Source: an uncultured Ulvibacter sp. (GTDB lineage: Bacteria; Bacteroidota; Bacteroidia; Flavobacteriales; Flavobacteriaceae). Taken from it: a stretch of DNA of 64,000 bases. A model generated the notes under the pieces. That model made no database searches. It worked only from the letters and a program-made list of their open reading frames with translations, and was not told where the DNA came from. The first letter of the stretch is position 1; each line of letters opens with the position of its first letter. This document shows positions 1 to 9,399 of the stretch, piece by piece. The stretch covers positions 1 through 64,000 of the forward strand of contig CAJXZB010000001.1 in assembly GCA_913063405.1 (NCBI GenBank), in the 5' to 3' direction. Position numbers and translations under genes: made by a program.

Positions 1-89
1 TTCAAAATCTGTTTAATTATGGGAGTTCCGATAAAGTGTGTACTTCTTTGTTCATATACCTGTTTTTATTGTAAAAATCAAAATATACA

Positions 90-125
90 AAAAGAGGGAA
101 ATCCAACTATGAAAATCCCTCTTTT
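90..125. terminator. Hairpin terminator at left edge
   Basis: A 10-bp perfect stem (AAAAGAGGGA at 90-99, TCCCTCTTTT at 116-125) encloses a 16-nt loop and has A/T tracts on both sides, so it could stop transcription from either direction. No gene lies to its left within the window, so it probably closes an off-window transcript before the glycosidase operon starts. Confidence 0.6.
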
Positions 126-186
126 AAAAATGTTTATCGGACAATAATGTTTTCAAATAAAAATAAGACTACTCCTAAAATTATTC

Positions 187-194
187 TAAATTTG
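187..194 (+). promoter_or_regulatory. Putative -7 promoter element, glycosidase operon
   Basis: TAAATTTG fits the Bacteroidota -7 consensus TAnnTTTG and lies about 50 nt before the start codon of the GH109-like gene. No convincing -33 TTTG is visible at the usual spacing, so this is only a candidate. Confidence 0.35.
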
Positions 195-244
195 TTAGGG
201 AGCTTAAACGAATTACTAGGTTTCAATACATTAAAAAAAGAAAT

Positions 245-1603
245 ATGGGTTCAAGAAGAAACTTTGTCAAGAAGACTGCTATCGTAGGAACTGGCTTAGC
301 ATTAGCGCCAAGTATTGCCTTAGGGACGAATACAAACTATAACAACAAACTAAACGTAGGTTTAATAGGCGTTGGCTTGCGTGGCACTAACCATTTGAAC
401 AATCTCCTTTTACGTGATGATGTTAATGTTGTCGCAATATGCGATATAGATCAAAGACGAAATGACATTGCCTTGGATATGATATCTAAAGCGGAACAAA
501 CCAAACCAAAAGTATTTGGCGAAAACGACTATGATTATAGAAATCTTCTTGCTTCAAAAAAAGTAGATGCAGTTATTATTTCAACTCCTTGGTTATGGCA
601 CACCCGTATGGCAAAAGATTCTATGATAGCCGGTAAATATACTGGGCTCGAAGTTTCTGCTGCAAATACAATGGAAGAATGTTGGGACTTGGTCAATACT
701 CATGAGAAAACTGGAACACACTTAATGATCCTAGAAAATGTTTGTTATCGAAGGGATATTATGGCGGTTCTAAATATGGTACGACAGGATGTGTTTGGGG
801 AGTTAGTACATTTTCGTTGCGGTTATCAACATGACTTACGTTTTGTAAAACTAAACGATGGGAAAACTGCATACGGAAAAGGCGTAGAGTTTGGCGAAAA
901 GGGAATTTCTGAATCTGCCTGGAGAACACAACATTCTCTACTCAGAAACGCAGACGTATACCCTACTCATGGCGTTGGACCAATTGCAACCATGTGCGAT
1001 ATCAATCGTGGAAATCGATTTGTATCTATCTCTTCTATGGCATCAAAAGGTATTGGAATTCACAATTATATTGTAAAAAATGGCGGCAAGGATCATCCCA
1101 ATGCTCAATTAAAATTTAAACAGGGTGATGTAATCACTTCTATGATTGAAACTTCAAATGGTGAAACTATCATCGTAACCCATGACTGCAACTTGCCACG
1201 CCCCTACTCGCTAGGTTTTCGCGTACAAGGGAGCGAAGGAATTTGGGAAGTTGATGGAAATAGAATTTATATAGAAGGGAAAGTTGAAAAATCTCATCGA
1301 TGGGATGAAGCAACACCGTGGCTTGATAAATACGATCATCCTCTTTGGAAAAAGTATGGTGTAAAAGCTACTGGTGCTGGTCATGGAGGAATGGATTTTT
1401 TTGTTATCCAGGCCTTCATAGAGTCGGCTAAGAAAAACATTGCTCCACCTTTAGATGCATATGACGCCGCTGCTTGGAGCGCTATAACCCCTTTGTCAGA
1501 GGTTTCTATAGCAAACAATGGAGAGTCCCAAGATTTTCCAGATTTTACTCGTGGAAACTGGGTGAAACGAAAGCCCTATAATTGGATTAAAGACGGTTAT
1601 TAA
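245..1603 (+). CDS. GH109-like alpha-N-acetylgalactosaminidase (Gfo/Idh/MocA family), Tat-exported
   Basis: The N-terminus carries a twin-arginine signal (SRRNFVKK at residues 3-10, then a hydrophobic stretch ending near ALG27), so the folded, NAD-loaded enzyme should be exported to the periplasm. A Rossmann nucleotide motif GVGLRG (42-47) follows, then blocks I recognise from GH109 N-acetylgalactosaminidases: STPWLWH (113-119), ENVCYRRD (164-171), GVEFGEK and YPTHGVGP (239-246). GH109 enzymes cleave terminal alpha-GalNAc by an NAD-dependent redox mechanism. At 452 residues the length is normal for the family. It is the first gene of a run with a sugar kinase and a nucleotidyltransferase, which suggests use of the released sugar. 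Family assignment is strong; the exact substrate is inferred. Confidence 0.85.
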   Translation: MGSRRNFVKKTAIVGTGLALAPSIALGTNTNYNNKLNVGLIGVGLRGTNHLNNLLLRDDVNVVAICDIDQRRNDIALDMISKAEQTKPKVFGENDYDYRNLLASKKVDAVIISTPWLWHTRMAKDSMIAGKYTGLEVSAANTMEECWDLVNTHEKTGTHLMILENVCYRRDIMAVLNMVRQDVFGELVHFRCGYQHDLRFVKLNDGKTAYGKGVEFGEKGISESAWRTQHSLLRNADVYPTHGVGPIATMCDINRGNRFVSISSMASKGIGIHNYIVKNGGKDHPNAQLKFKQGDVITSMIETSNGETIIVTHDCNLPRPYSLGFRVQGSEGIWEVDGNRIYIEGKVEKSHRWDEATPWLDKYDHPLWKKYGVKATGAGHGGMDFFVIQAFIESAKKNIAPPLDAYDAAAWSAITPLSEVSIANNGESQDFPDFTRGNWVKRKPYNWIKDGY

Positions 1604-1606
1604 ATT

Positions 1607-2698
1607 TTGAATCCGACTATTGGAAATAAAATAATTGTTAGCGCTCCTGCTCGAATTTGCCTCTTCGGAGATCATCAAGACTATCTGGGACTGCCTGTTA
1701 TCGCTTGCGCCATTGACAGACAGGTTATTCTTACTGCGGAATCCAACAACGATAGGATTTTTCATATTTCAATGCCAGATATTTCTTCGGAAAGGGATAT
1801 TTCCATTTTCGAAACTTTTGAAATCTTGGAGTCTCAAGATTATTTTGGATCGGCAATACGTGTACTCAACAGATATGGCTGTAGGCCAACCAAGGGTTAT
1901 GATTTGACCTTAAAAAGCAATATCCCTATTAATGCGGGTGTTTCAAGTTCATCGGCTATCTTGGTAGCCTGGATTCACTTTCTTTTAAAAGCTTTTGGCT
2001 GTGATCAAAAAATTACTTGTCAATTAATCGCGCAACTCGCATACGAAGCAGAAGTCTTAGAACATAACTCTCCAGGAGGGAGAATGGATCAGTATACCAT
2101 CTCAATAGGGAACATCGTATATATTGACACAGCTACTGATTTAACATTTCAAACTATCGGTACATCCTTAGAAGGATTAATTTTAGCTGAATCAGGTGAG
2201 CCAAAAGACACTTTAGGCTTGTTAGCTCATGTGCGTAAAAATACTTCTGAAGCAATTGACGCAGTGGTCAAAAAAGCAACAGGATTCAGGCTTAAGGAAG
2301 CGACAATACTCGATTATGAAAGGTATTCCGCTAAAGTATCTGAAAAATTAAGGCCATATCTCTACGCTGCCATTAAAAACCACACCATTACGAAAGAGGC
2401 TTTAAAAGAATTGAGACAAGAACGAATTGATTATAAGCTGGTTGGTCAATTAATGACGATGCACCATTTTATTCTTAAGTACCAATTGGGAGTTACCACA
2501 CTTAAAATTGACGCGATGATAGAGGCTGCTCTTAAAGCTGATGCTTATGGAACAAAGATTGTTGGTTCTGGTGGCGGCGGAAGTATTGTTGCTCTATGTC
2601 CATTGGGTGAAGAAGAAAAAATAATACAATCGATACTCGAAAGCGGTGCCAAAACTGCTTATAAAGTATCTGTTACTAAAGGAACACTGAATAAATAA
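1607..2698 (+). CDS. GHMP-family sugar kinase
   Basis: All three GHMP signatures are present: APARICLFGDHQDYLG (13-28, like the galactokinase motif with its sugar-contacting GDHxDY), the ATP loop IPINAGVSSSSA (106-117) and the C-terminal VGSGGGGS (319-326). Such enzymes phosphorylate small substrates with ATP; this one most resembles sugar-1-kinases. The start is TTG three bases after the glycosidase stop, and no better ATG exists upstream of motif 1. Its stop overlaps the next start (TAATG), so translation is probably coupled. With a GalNAc-releasing enzyme upstream and a nucleotidyltransferase downstream, a hexosamine or galactose-type 1-kinase is likely. A heptose or fucose kinase cannot be excluded. 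Confidence 0.75.
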   Translation: MNPTIGNKIIVSAPARICLFGDHQDYLGLPVIACAIDRQVILTAESNNDRIFHISMPDISSERDISIFETFEILESQDYFGSAIRVLNRYGCRPTKGYDLTLKSNIPINAGVSSSSAILVAWIHFLLKAFGCDQKITCQLIAQLAYEAEVLEHNSPGGRMDQYTISIGNIVYIDTATDLTFQTIGTSLEGLILAESGEPKDTLGLLAHVRKNTSEAIDAVVKKATGFRLKEATILDYERYSAKVSEKLRPYLYAAIKNHTITKEALKELRQERIDYKLVGQLMTMHHFILKYQLGVTTLKIDAMIEAALKADAYGTKIVGSGGGGSIVALCPLGEEEKIIQSILESGAKTAYKVSVTKGTLNK

Positions 2699-3543
2699 TG
2701 CACACGAATTTGATCATCTTGGCCGGTGGAGCTTCTTCTCGAATGAAGAAGTCACTTGCTCCCACCAACCTCTCCAAAGCTGAAATAACGCAAGCGCATT
2801 CGCATAGCAAGGCCCTTATTGGCCTTGGAAAAAAAGGTCGCCCAATATTGGACTATCTACTTCTTAATGCCGAAAAAGCTGGATATAAAAATGTCTATTT
2901 AATTATTGGAGAACAGGGTGAACAGTTTAAAAAACACTATGGAGATTTAAATACATTTAAAAAGTTTCACATTTCTTTTGCCGTCCAATTTATCCCAGCA
3001 GGTCGCACCAAGCCCCTAGGCACATCAGACGCCTTACTACAAGCTTTAGAGCAGTTTCCGCATCTACAGGATGAAACATTCACGGTTTGCAATAGCGATA
3101 ACTTATACTCGGTAGCAGCTTTTAAAGCGCTTCAAAAAAATAGAGACTCCAATGCATTTATAAGCTACGATCGAGATGGATTGTTATTTACTATGGAACG
3201 CATTTCGAGGTTTGCATTGGTACTTTTAAATTCCGAAAATTATTTGGTCAATATCATTGAAAAACCTTCCGAAGAGAAAATTGAAAAATACAGAGATGTT
3301 AGGGGAAAGTATAGAATAAGTATGAACATTTTCAAACTAAACGGAAATGATGTTTATCCTTTCATCAAATATTGCCCAAAGCATCTTGAAAGAGATGAAA
3401 AAGAGCTACCCACGGCAATTTTAAATATGTGCAAGGTGCTACCAAAAGCTATGCGAGGAATCCCTTTTTGTGAACACGTGCCAGACCTAACATCAAAAGA
3501 GGATATCGAAATATTAAAAAAATATATTGACGATCATTTTTAA
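2698..3543 (+). CDS. NDP-sugar pyrophosphorylase-like nucleotidyltransferase
   Basis: The N-terminus LIILAGGASSRMKKS (5-19) is the GT-A nucleotide-binding signature of sugar-1-phosphate nucleotidyltransferases. A later TVCNSDNLY segment fits the Mg-binding region and NIIEKPSEE the EKP motif that contacts the sugar. The expected reaction is NTP + sugar-1-P giving NDP-sugar + PPi. An insertion of about 15 polar residues follows the signature (roughly 20-38), which is unusual. The start overlaps the kinase stop by one base and the gene ends the operon before a strong terminator. Base and sugar specificity cannot be read from the sequence. Confidence 0.75.
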   Translation: MHTNLIILAGGASSRMKKSLAPTNLSKAEITQAHSHSKALIGLGKKGRPILDYLLLNAEKAGYKNVYLIIGEQGEQFKKHYGDLNTFKKFHISFAVQFIPAGRTKPLGTSDALLQALEQFPHLQDETFTVCNSDNLYSVAAFKALQKNRDSNAFISYDRDGLLFTMERISRFALVLLNSENYLVNIIEKPSEEKIEKYRDVRGKYRISMNIFKLNGNDVYPFIKYCPKHLERDEKELPTAILNMCKVLPKAMRGIPFCEHVPDLTSKEDIEILKKYIDDHF

Positions 3544-3545
3544 AC

Positions 3546-3582
3546 AAAAAAAAGGCTCTCGTCAATGCGAGAGCTTTTTTTT
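3546..3582. terminator. Bidirectional terminator
   Basis: The stem GCTCTCG (3555-3561) / CGAGAGC (3568-3574) has a 6-nt loop, with A-rich and T-rich tracts extending the pairing. It separates the convergent salvage operon and aconitase gene and can serve both. Confidence 0.9.
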
Positions 3583-3597
3583 CAGAAACACAATTAT

Positions 3598-5868
3598 CTA
3601 AGCGTTCTGTTTTTTTATTAAGTTCAAGGCAGAGCCTTCACGATACCATTCTATTTGAGAATCGTTATACGTATGATTTACCATGATCGTATCTTTAGTT
3701 CCATCTATATGTGTAACCTCTATGGTTAAAGGCTTTCCTGAGCTAAAACTTGAAATATCAATAAAATTAAACGTATCATCCTCTTGTATTAGGTCATAAT
3801 CTGCTTCATTAGCAAATGTAAGACCCAACATTCCTTGCTTCTTCAAGTTTGTTTCATGAATACGCGCAAAAGATTTTACAATCACCGCGGCCACACCTAA
3901 GTGACGAGGTTCCATCGCTGCGTGTTCACGAGAAGATCCTTCTCCGTAATTGTGATCTCCTATTACGACGGTTTTAACTCCAGCAGCTTTATACGCTCTG
4001 GCCGTATCCGGTACACCACCATACTCATCGTTTAACTGGTTCTTTACAAAATTTGTTTTCTTTCCAAACGCATTTACTGCTCCAATTAAACAATTATTAG
4101 AAATGTTGTCTAAATGACCTCTAAAACGCAACCACGGCCCAGCCATGGAAATATGATCTGTTGTACATTTACCAAATGCTTTGATTAACAACTTCGCGTT
4201 GGACAATTCAGTATCTTGAATAGGTATAAATGGCGTTAATAATTCTAAACGCTCACTAGTAGGGCTTACAGTAATTTGCACACCACTACCATCAGCAACA
4301 GGCTCCACGAAACCATTATCCTTTACTTCAAATCCTTTGGGTGGCAATTCCCACCCAGTTGGCTCTTCGAACATCACTTCGTCACCGTTGTCATTGATCA
4401 ATTTATCTGTTATTGGATTAAAGTCCAATCGCCCCGAAATTGCAATAGCAGCAGTTATTTCTGGTGATGCAACAAAGGCATGTGTATTAGGATTACCGTC
4501 CGCACGTTTAGCAAAATTTCGGTTAAATGAATGCACGATGCTATTTTTAGGTGCATTTTTAGGATCTTCATAACGAGCCCATTGACCAATGCAAGGTCCG
4601 CAAGCATTGGTGAAGATTTTAGCATCCAATTTTTCAAATACTCCTAATATTCCGTCGCGTTCGGCTGTATACCGCACTTGTTCAGATCCAGGATTGATTC
4701 CTAATTCCGATTTCATAGACAATCCTTTGTCTAACGCCTGTTGCGCTATAGAAGATGCCCTAGATAAATCCTCATAGGAAGAGTTAGTACACGAACCTAT
4801 CAACCCCCACTCTACTGCAAGTGGCCATCCATTATCTGTTGCCTTACTAGTCATGTCACTGCCTACGCCAGTAGATAGATCTGGTGTAAAAGGTCCATTC
4901 AATAAGGGTCCTAGTTCAGATAAATTAATGTCGATTACTTGATCAAAATAGTGTTCCGGATTCTCATATACTTCAGAATCGGCAGTTAGATAGTCTTTCA
5001 CCTCATTGGCCGCATCCGCAACATCAGAACGGTCAGTTGCTCTTAAATAGCGCTCCATCGAGGAGTCATAACCAAAAGTAGACGTAGTGGCTCCAATCTC
5101 GGCTCCCATATTACAAATTGTTCCCTTACCCGTGCAAGACATAGAAATCGCTCCTGGGCCAAAATACTCAACAATTGCTCCTGTACCACCTTTTACAGTT
5201 AGAATTTCTGCAACTTTTAAGATCACATCTTTCGGTGCAGTCCATCCGGATAATTTACCTGTTAATCTTACGCCTATCAGTTTTGGAAATTTCAACTCCC
5301 AAGCCATACCGGCCATAACATCAACTGCGTCTGCACCTCCAACACCAATGGCAACCATACCTAACCCACCAGCATTTACAGTATGGCTATCTGTCCCTAT
5401 CATCATGCCTCCAGGGAACGCATAGTTCTCCAAAACCACTTGATGGATAATACCCGCACCTGGTGCCCAGAAACCAATACCATATTTATTCGAAACAGTG
5501 CCTAAAAAATCGAATACCTCGTTAGATGTTTCATTCGCTCTCTTCAAGTCTTTTGCAGCCCCTTGCTTCGCTTGAATCAAGTGATCACAATGCACTGTGG
5601 TAGGCACTGCCACTCTATTTTTTCCGGCTTGCATAAATTGCAACAACGCCATTTGAGCTGTTGCATCTTGACAAGCTATTCTATCTGGAGCAAAGTCCAC
5701 ATAATCCTTTCCTCTGGTAAACGTCTTCGAAGGAGTTCCATCCCATAAATGATTGTATAATATTTTTTCTGAAAGTGTCAATGGCTTACCCACAATCTCG
5801 CGAGCCTTGTCCACTCTTTCCGCCATTTGGGAGTACACTTTTTTTATCATGTCGATGTCAAATGCCAT
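3598..5868 (-). CDS. acn: Aconitate hydratase (mitochondrial type)
   Basis: This is a 756-residue aconitase that interconverts citrate and isocitrate in the TCA cycle. The three cysteines expected to hold the [4Fe-4S] cluster are visible at 360 (GSCTNSS), 423 and 426 (ACGPCIGQW). The catalytic DSHT region is at 160-163 and the swivel domain carries GEGSSREHA. Length and motifs match the mitochondrial-type enzymes of Bacteroidota rather than AcnB. The gene is monocistronic: a terminator lies downstream and an AT-rich gap upstream. A degenerate promoter element (minus-strand TATCTTCG, 5931-5938) lies about 60 nt before the start. Confidence 0.97.
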   Translation of the reverse strand: MAFDIDMIKKVYSQMAERVDKAREIVGKPLTLSEKILYNHLWDGTPSKTFTRGKDYVDFAPDRIACQDATAQMALLQFMQAGKNRVAVPTTVHCDHLIQAKQGAAKDLKRANETSNEVFDFLGTVSNKYGIGFWAPGAGIIHQVVLENYAFPGGMMIGTDSHTVNAGGLGMVAIGVGGADAVDVMAGMAWELKFPKLIGVRLTGKLSGWTAPKDVILKVAEILTVKGGTGAIVEYFGPGAISMSCTGKGTICNMGAEIGATTSTFGYDSSMERYLRATDRSDVADAANEVKDYLTADSEVYENPEHYFDQVIDINLSELGPLLNGPFTPDLSTGVGSDMTSKATDNGWPLAVEWGLIGSCTNSSYEDLSRASSIAQQALDKGLSMKSELGINPGSEQVRYTAERDGILGVFEKLDAKIFTNACGPCIGQWARYEDPKNAPKNSIVHSFNRNFAKRADGNPNTHAFVASPEITAAIAISGRLDFNPITDKLINDNGDEVMFEEPTGWELPPKGFEVKDNGFVEPVADGSGVQITVSPTSERLELLTPFIPIQDTELSNAKLLIKAFGKCTTDHISMAGPWLRFRGHLDNISNNCLIGAVNAFGKKTNFVKNQLNDEYGGVPDTARAYKAAGVKTVVIGDHNYGEGSSREHAAMEPRHLGVAAVIVKSFARIHETNLKKQGMLGLTFANEADYDLIQEDDTFNFIDISSFSSGKPLTIEVTHIDGTKDTIMVNHTYNDSQIEWYREGSALNLIKKQNA

Positions 5869-6147
5869 AATCGTATTTTTTGGTTTGTTGAAGTGTTACT
5901 TCTCTAGAAAATTCAAGAGGCAACTCGCTGCGAAGATACAAATTCTAAAATAATTTAAAAATATCTAATGAAAGCAGATAATCATTGAATATTTCGTATA
6001 TATTTAAACTAAAAACAAACTATAATTGCGAATAATATAATTTTAAATATATAAAATTGAGGATTTAGAAAAAAAATATTTTGAAAAAATTGAGACTAGT
6101 CTAGCAACTTTGAAAAAAAATGTGCTTTTCAGAAGAAAAAACGAATT
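5869..6147. other. AT-rich intergenic region
   Basis: This 279-bp stretch between aconitase and MoxR has no ORF or RNA gene that I can support. The left part should carry the aconitase promoter and 5' leader. The right part (about 6060-6147) is the 3' end of the foldase/MoxR transcript but shows no clear hairpin plus T-tract terminator. Confidence 0.5.
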
Positions 6148-7101
6148 TTAAAACAAACTTTGAATAATCTCCTCAATCGACAATCCTTCGGCTTCGGCTT
6201 TATAATTCTTAATCATTCTATGGCGTAGAATCCCTATTGCTGCATTTTGCACATCTTCAATATCTGGAGAAAACTTTCCTCGAAGTACCGCACGAGTCTT
6301 TGCTGCTAGGATAAGGTTTTGTGAAGCCCTTGGGCCCGCTCCCCAATCAATGTAGTTCTTAACAATTTCTGGGGCAGCCTGGCTCTTAGGGCGTGTCTTA
6401 CCGACCAAAGTCACCGCGTATTCTACAACATTATCTGCGACTGGAACGCGGCGAATTAATTGTTGATAATTAATAATTTCTTGAGCATTGAACAAGGCGT
6501 TTACAGAAGATGTTTCACCAGAAGTGGTGCTTTTCACAACCTCAACCTCTTCAGCAAAGCTTGGGTAATCAAGGTTAATTGCAAACATAAAACGGTCAAG
6601 TTGAGCCTCTGGTAGTGGATATGTTCCTTCTTGCTCGATAGGGTTTTGAGTTGCCAACACAAAGTATGGTAAGTCAAGTTTGTAATGATGGCCAGCAACT
6701 GTAACTGCTCTCTCTTGCATTGCCTCTAGTAAAGCGGCTTGTGTTTTTGGTGGAGTACGATTAATCTCATCCGCCAAAATTATGTTAGCAAAAATTGGTC
6801 CTTTAATAAATTTAAACTCCCTATTTTGATCTAAAATTTCGGAACCTAGAATATCACTGGGCATTAAGTCTGGCGTAAACTGAATTCTCTTAAAATCGAG
6901 TCCCAGTACCTCGGCTACCGTATTTACCAGTAGTGTTTTAGCCAGACCTGGAACACCAATCAACAAAGCATGTCCTCCAGAAAAAATTGCGAGCAATACC
7001 TGCTCTACAACATCATCTTGTCCTACTATTACTTTTTTAATTTCTTGCCTAAGGGCGTTGTATTTTGAAATCAGTTGCTCTACAGCTGCTACGTCTGACA
7101 T
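6148..7101 (-). CDS. MoxR-family AAA+ ATPase
   Basis: MoxR proteins are AAA+ chaperone-like ATPases that usually act with von Willebrand factor A proteins to activate or insert cofactors. Walker A GVPGLAKT (49-56), Walker B IILADE (107-112) and the family run INRTPPKTQAALLEAMQE (113-130) are present, as is the downstream sensor region QNPIEQEG. At 317 residues it has the usual length. It sits 14 nt after a SurA-like gene as the last cistron of the foldase operon. The DUF58 and VWA/Bat genes that normally accompany moxR are not next to it here, so its client is not evident. Confidence 0.9.
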   Translation of the reverse strand: MSDVAAVEQLISKYNALRQEIKKVIVGQDDVVEQVLLAIFSGGHALLIGVPGLAKTLLVNTVAEVLGLDFKRIQFTPDLMPSDILGSEILDQNREFKFIKGPIFANIILADEINRTPPKTQAALLEAMQERAVTVAGHHYKLDLPYFVLATQNPIEQEGTYPLPEAQLDRFMFAINLDYPSFAEEVEVVKSTTSGETSSVNALFNAQEIINYQQLIRRVPVADNVVEYAVTLVGKTRPKSQAAPEIVKNYIDWGAGPRASQNLILAAKTRAVLRGKFSPDIEDVQNAAIGILRHRMIKNYKAEAEGLSIEEIIQSLF

Positions 7102-7115
7102 AGATTCTTAAGGAT

Positions 7116-8576
7116 TTATTTTTTTGCCCAATTACTTGCATACTCACAATCGCGATAATCCTCATTTACATTTACGTATGTCTCTTTTATTTTCTTCTCT
7201 TGCCAAGATTCTATGGCTCGTATCTGCTTTTCTTTTAAAGCTAATTCTTTAATCTTCTCATAATCTCTAGCATAATCTGCCTTGTGTTCCTCAATTCTTT
7301 TGGTCACGGTAAGAATTTTAAACTTACTACGTCCCGTTCGGTCTCTATCCGTATACACTTTGGAGACCTCTCCTTTCTTTAAGTCATATATTTGAGCACT
7401 TAAAGCTGGATCCATTTTATTAAGGTCAAATTTTGTGTCGAATGTTGCAGGATTCATCAATTGCCCTCCATTATTCCTAGTTTCTTTTTCGTTTGAATAA
7501 AGTTTTGCAGCGGCATCAAATGGAATTGCTCCAGAAAGGATACTACTTCGAATTGTATCGATTTTTTCCTGAGCCGCATCGATTATATCCTGAGAAACAT
7601 CAGGAAATAACAGGACGTGGCGCACATCAACCTCTTGACCCTTAATTTTTTCAACCATAAGAATATGGAAACCAAAATCCGTTTCAAAAGGCTCACTAAC
7701 TTCACCTTCTAAAAGAGAAAAAGCATTATCCTTAAACTCTTTTGCCATAGGTCCATTTCTCGTAATTCCTTCATATAAACCTCCTCTTGAAGAAGAACCC
7801 GGATCTTTTGAATACAATACAGCCTTTGTAGCAAAGCTAGATCCATTCTCTATAACATCTTCTCGTAGTTGTTTTAGCCTATTAATTACATCTTGCTTAG
7901 CTTCTTTAGTAATTTCTGGCTCAATAACAATTTGTGCTACTTCAACCTCAGCACTAAAGAATGGGCGATCATCCTCAGGAATAGAGAAGAAAAATTCACG
8001 AACTTCTTCGGGTGTTATTTCAACATTCTCAACAACTCTAGCTTGCATTCTATTCGCTAACTCAATATCCTTTTTTGCCCGAAAAAGGTCTTTTCGGAGT
8101 TCCACCATGGTATTTTTACGATAATATTTTACCACCTTCTCCTCGCTTCCAATCTCACTTACCATATACTGAATTAGCTGATCGACTTGAGGGTTAATTT
8201 CTGCATCAGCAATTAGAATACTATCTTGCTTGGCATGGTGTATATAGAGTTTATCCTCCATAAGTTTTCCCATCAATTGGCATCGAGTCACATCTTCAAT
8301 AGAAACACCTGTGCTTTGTAATTCCACGTAACTTTTATCAATATCGCTGTCCAAAATAACGAACTCCCCTACAACAGCCGAAACTCCTTCAGCTTTATAG
8401 CGTTTGAAAGGCTGCACTGTATCCTTTTTTGCATCGATCCTCATCTCCGTATCTGGATTACTATTTACGACTCCAGTACTATCGACTGCCATAACTTCTT
8501 GTCCATGTGAAAATCCCTGAGCAAACAGGAACAGGACTAAAATTAGTTTATTGAGGTGGGTAGATTTCAAAGTCAT
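7116..8576 (-). CDS. SurA-like periplasmic peptidyl-prolyl isomerase (two PpiC domains)
   Basis: A signal peptide (MTLKSTHLNK followed by a hydrophobic core ending at SHGQ) is followed by a SurA-type N-terminal chaperone region and two parvulin/PpiC domains. The first covers roughly residues 200-305 (QIVIEPEI to GFHILMVEKI), the second roughly 310-425 (RHVLLFPD to RSKFKILTV). The open frame reaches 8630, but the ATG at 8576 gives the proper signal peptide and only 29 nt overlap with the upstream gene. The likely role is chaperoning outer-membrane proteins through the periplasm, as SurA does. It is third in a four-gene operon. Confidence 0.88.
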   Translation of the reverse strand: MTLKSTHLNKLILVLFLFAQGFSHGQEVMAVDSTGVVNSNPDTEMRIDAKKDTVQPFKRYKAEGVSAVVGEFVILDSDIDKSYVELQSTGVSIEDVTRCQLMGKLMEDKLYIHHAKQDSILIADAEINPQVDQLIQYMVSEIGSEEKVVKYYRKNTMVELRKDLFRAKKDIELANRMQARVVENVEITPEEVREFFFSIPEDDRPFFSAEVEVAQIVIEPEITKEAKQDVINRLKQLREDVIENGSSFATKAVLYSKDPGSSSRGGLYEGITRNGPMAKEFKDNAFSLLEGEVSEPFETDFGFHILMVEKIKGQEVDVRHVLLFPDVSQDIIDAAQEKIDTIRSSILSGAIPFDAAAKLYSNEKETRNNGGQLMNPATFDTKFDLNKMDPALSAQIYDLKKGEVSKVYTDRDRTGRSKFKILTVTKRIEEHKADYARDYEKIKELALKEKQIRAIESWQEKKIKETYVNVNEDYRDCEYASNWAKK

Positions 8577-9399
8577 TATTTTTAATTGCATCTTTTGTAA
8601 TATCTTTTTCAAGTTTTTTGATAAGTTCAAGCTTTCTTTTATTCAAAATAATTTGTGTAATGGTAGATTTTATATACGAAAGCGGAGCAATATCATTGGG
8701 TTTTAACAGGTCTTCAATTTTCACCAAATATACTCCTAATGAATCTTGTAACTGTGTAAAATTAGATTTTTTTAACACTTGACTACTATTTGCCTCTACT
8801 ACGGGTAACACTCCAAACAGCGCTTTCTTTTCAACCCAAATAGAATCAATAAAATTGTTAGCCATAAATTGAATACTCAAATCATCCAATTCTTGACGGT
8901 CTTCCAAATTGAACCTGATAAACTTTTCTTTAATCTCTCTAAGGTTTGAAAAGTCACTATTCACGTGAATATATCTTACTTTTACTAACTCATCATTGAG
9001 TTTAAAGTTTTCCTTATTCTTTTCATAAAAACTTTCATAATCGGTAGCAGGTATAGTACTATCTAATTGTCTTGAGACGATAGTACTTTTATAAGCTTCC
9101 GTATAAAGGTCATTCTTATATTGAACTACCAATCTTTCGTAATCATCCAAATTATCCTGCGATAGGTTTATTTTTGCTTGATCGATTAGCAATTGTTGCG
9201 TCGCCCACCTATTTATATAGTTGCTTACAATAAGGGTACTATCCTCAACCGACGTACCTTCAGAAATCAAACCTGTTAAATCACCCTCAAACAAATAATT
9301 ATTATTTACTCTTGCAATAGTTATTTGTGTTGTTCCTTGTTTAAAATAATCACAAGACACAAATCCAATAACAGATAATAATAGGATGATTTTTCGCAT
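8548..9399 (-). CDS. SurA-N-like lipoprotein lacking a clear PpiC domain
   Basis: The N-terminus is a lipoprotein signal with lipobox VSC at about residues 14-16 (MRKIILLLSVIGFVSCD). The rest resembles the alpha-helical SurA N-terminal region: an entry segment IARVNNNYLFEGDL and long helices (NRWATQQLLIDQAKI). The PpiC catalytic fold is not recognisable; residues around 140-240 may be a degenerate version (VRYIHVNSDF, LGVYLVKIEDLL). Sitting between two active-looking foldases and overlapping the third by 29 nt, it is probably a membrane-anchored co-chaperone or holdase. Its start abuts the stop of the upstream foldase. Confidence 0.7.
   Translation of the reverse strand: MRKIILLLSVIGFVSCDYFKQGTTQITIARVNNNYLFEGDLTGLISEGTSVEDSTLIVSNYINRWATQQLLIDQAKINLSQDNLDDYERLVVQYKNDLYTEAYKSTIVSRQLDSTIPATDYESFYEKNKENFKLNDELVKVRYIHVNSDFSNLREIKEKFIRFNLEDRQELDDLSIQFMANNFIDSIWVEKKALFGVLPVVEANSSQVLKKSNFTQLQDSLGVYLVKIEDLLKPNDIAPLSYIKSTITQIILNKRKLELIKKLEKDITKDAIKNNDFEIYPPQ

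Noticed and set aside
5087-5425. 112-codon plus-strand frame opposite aconitase
   Set aside because: It is antisense to a confidently identified gene, has a proline/alanine-heavy composition and no recognisable domain; a shadow frame.
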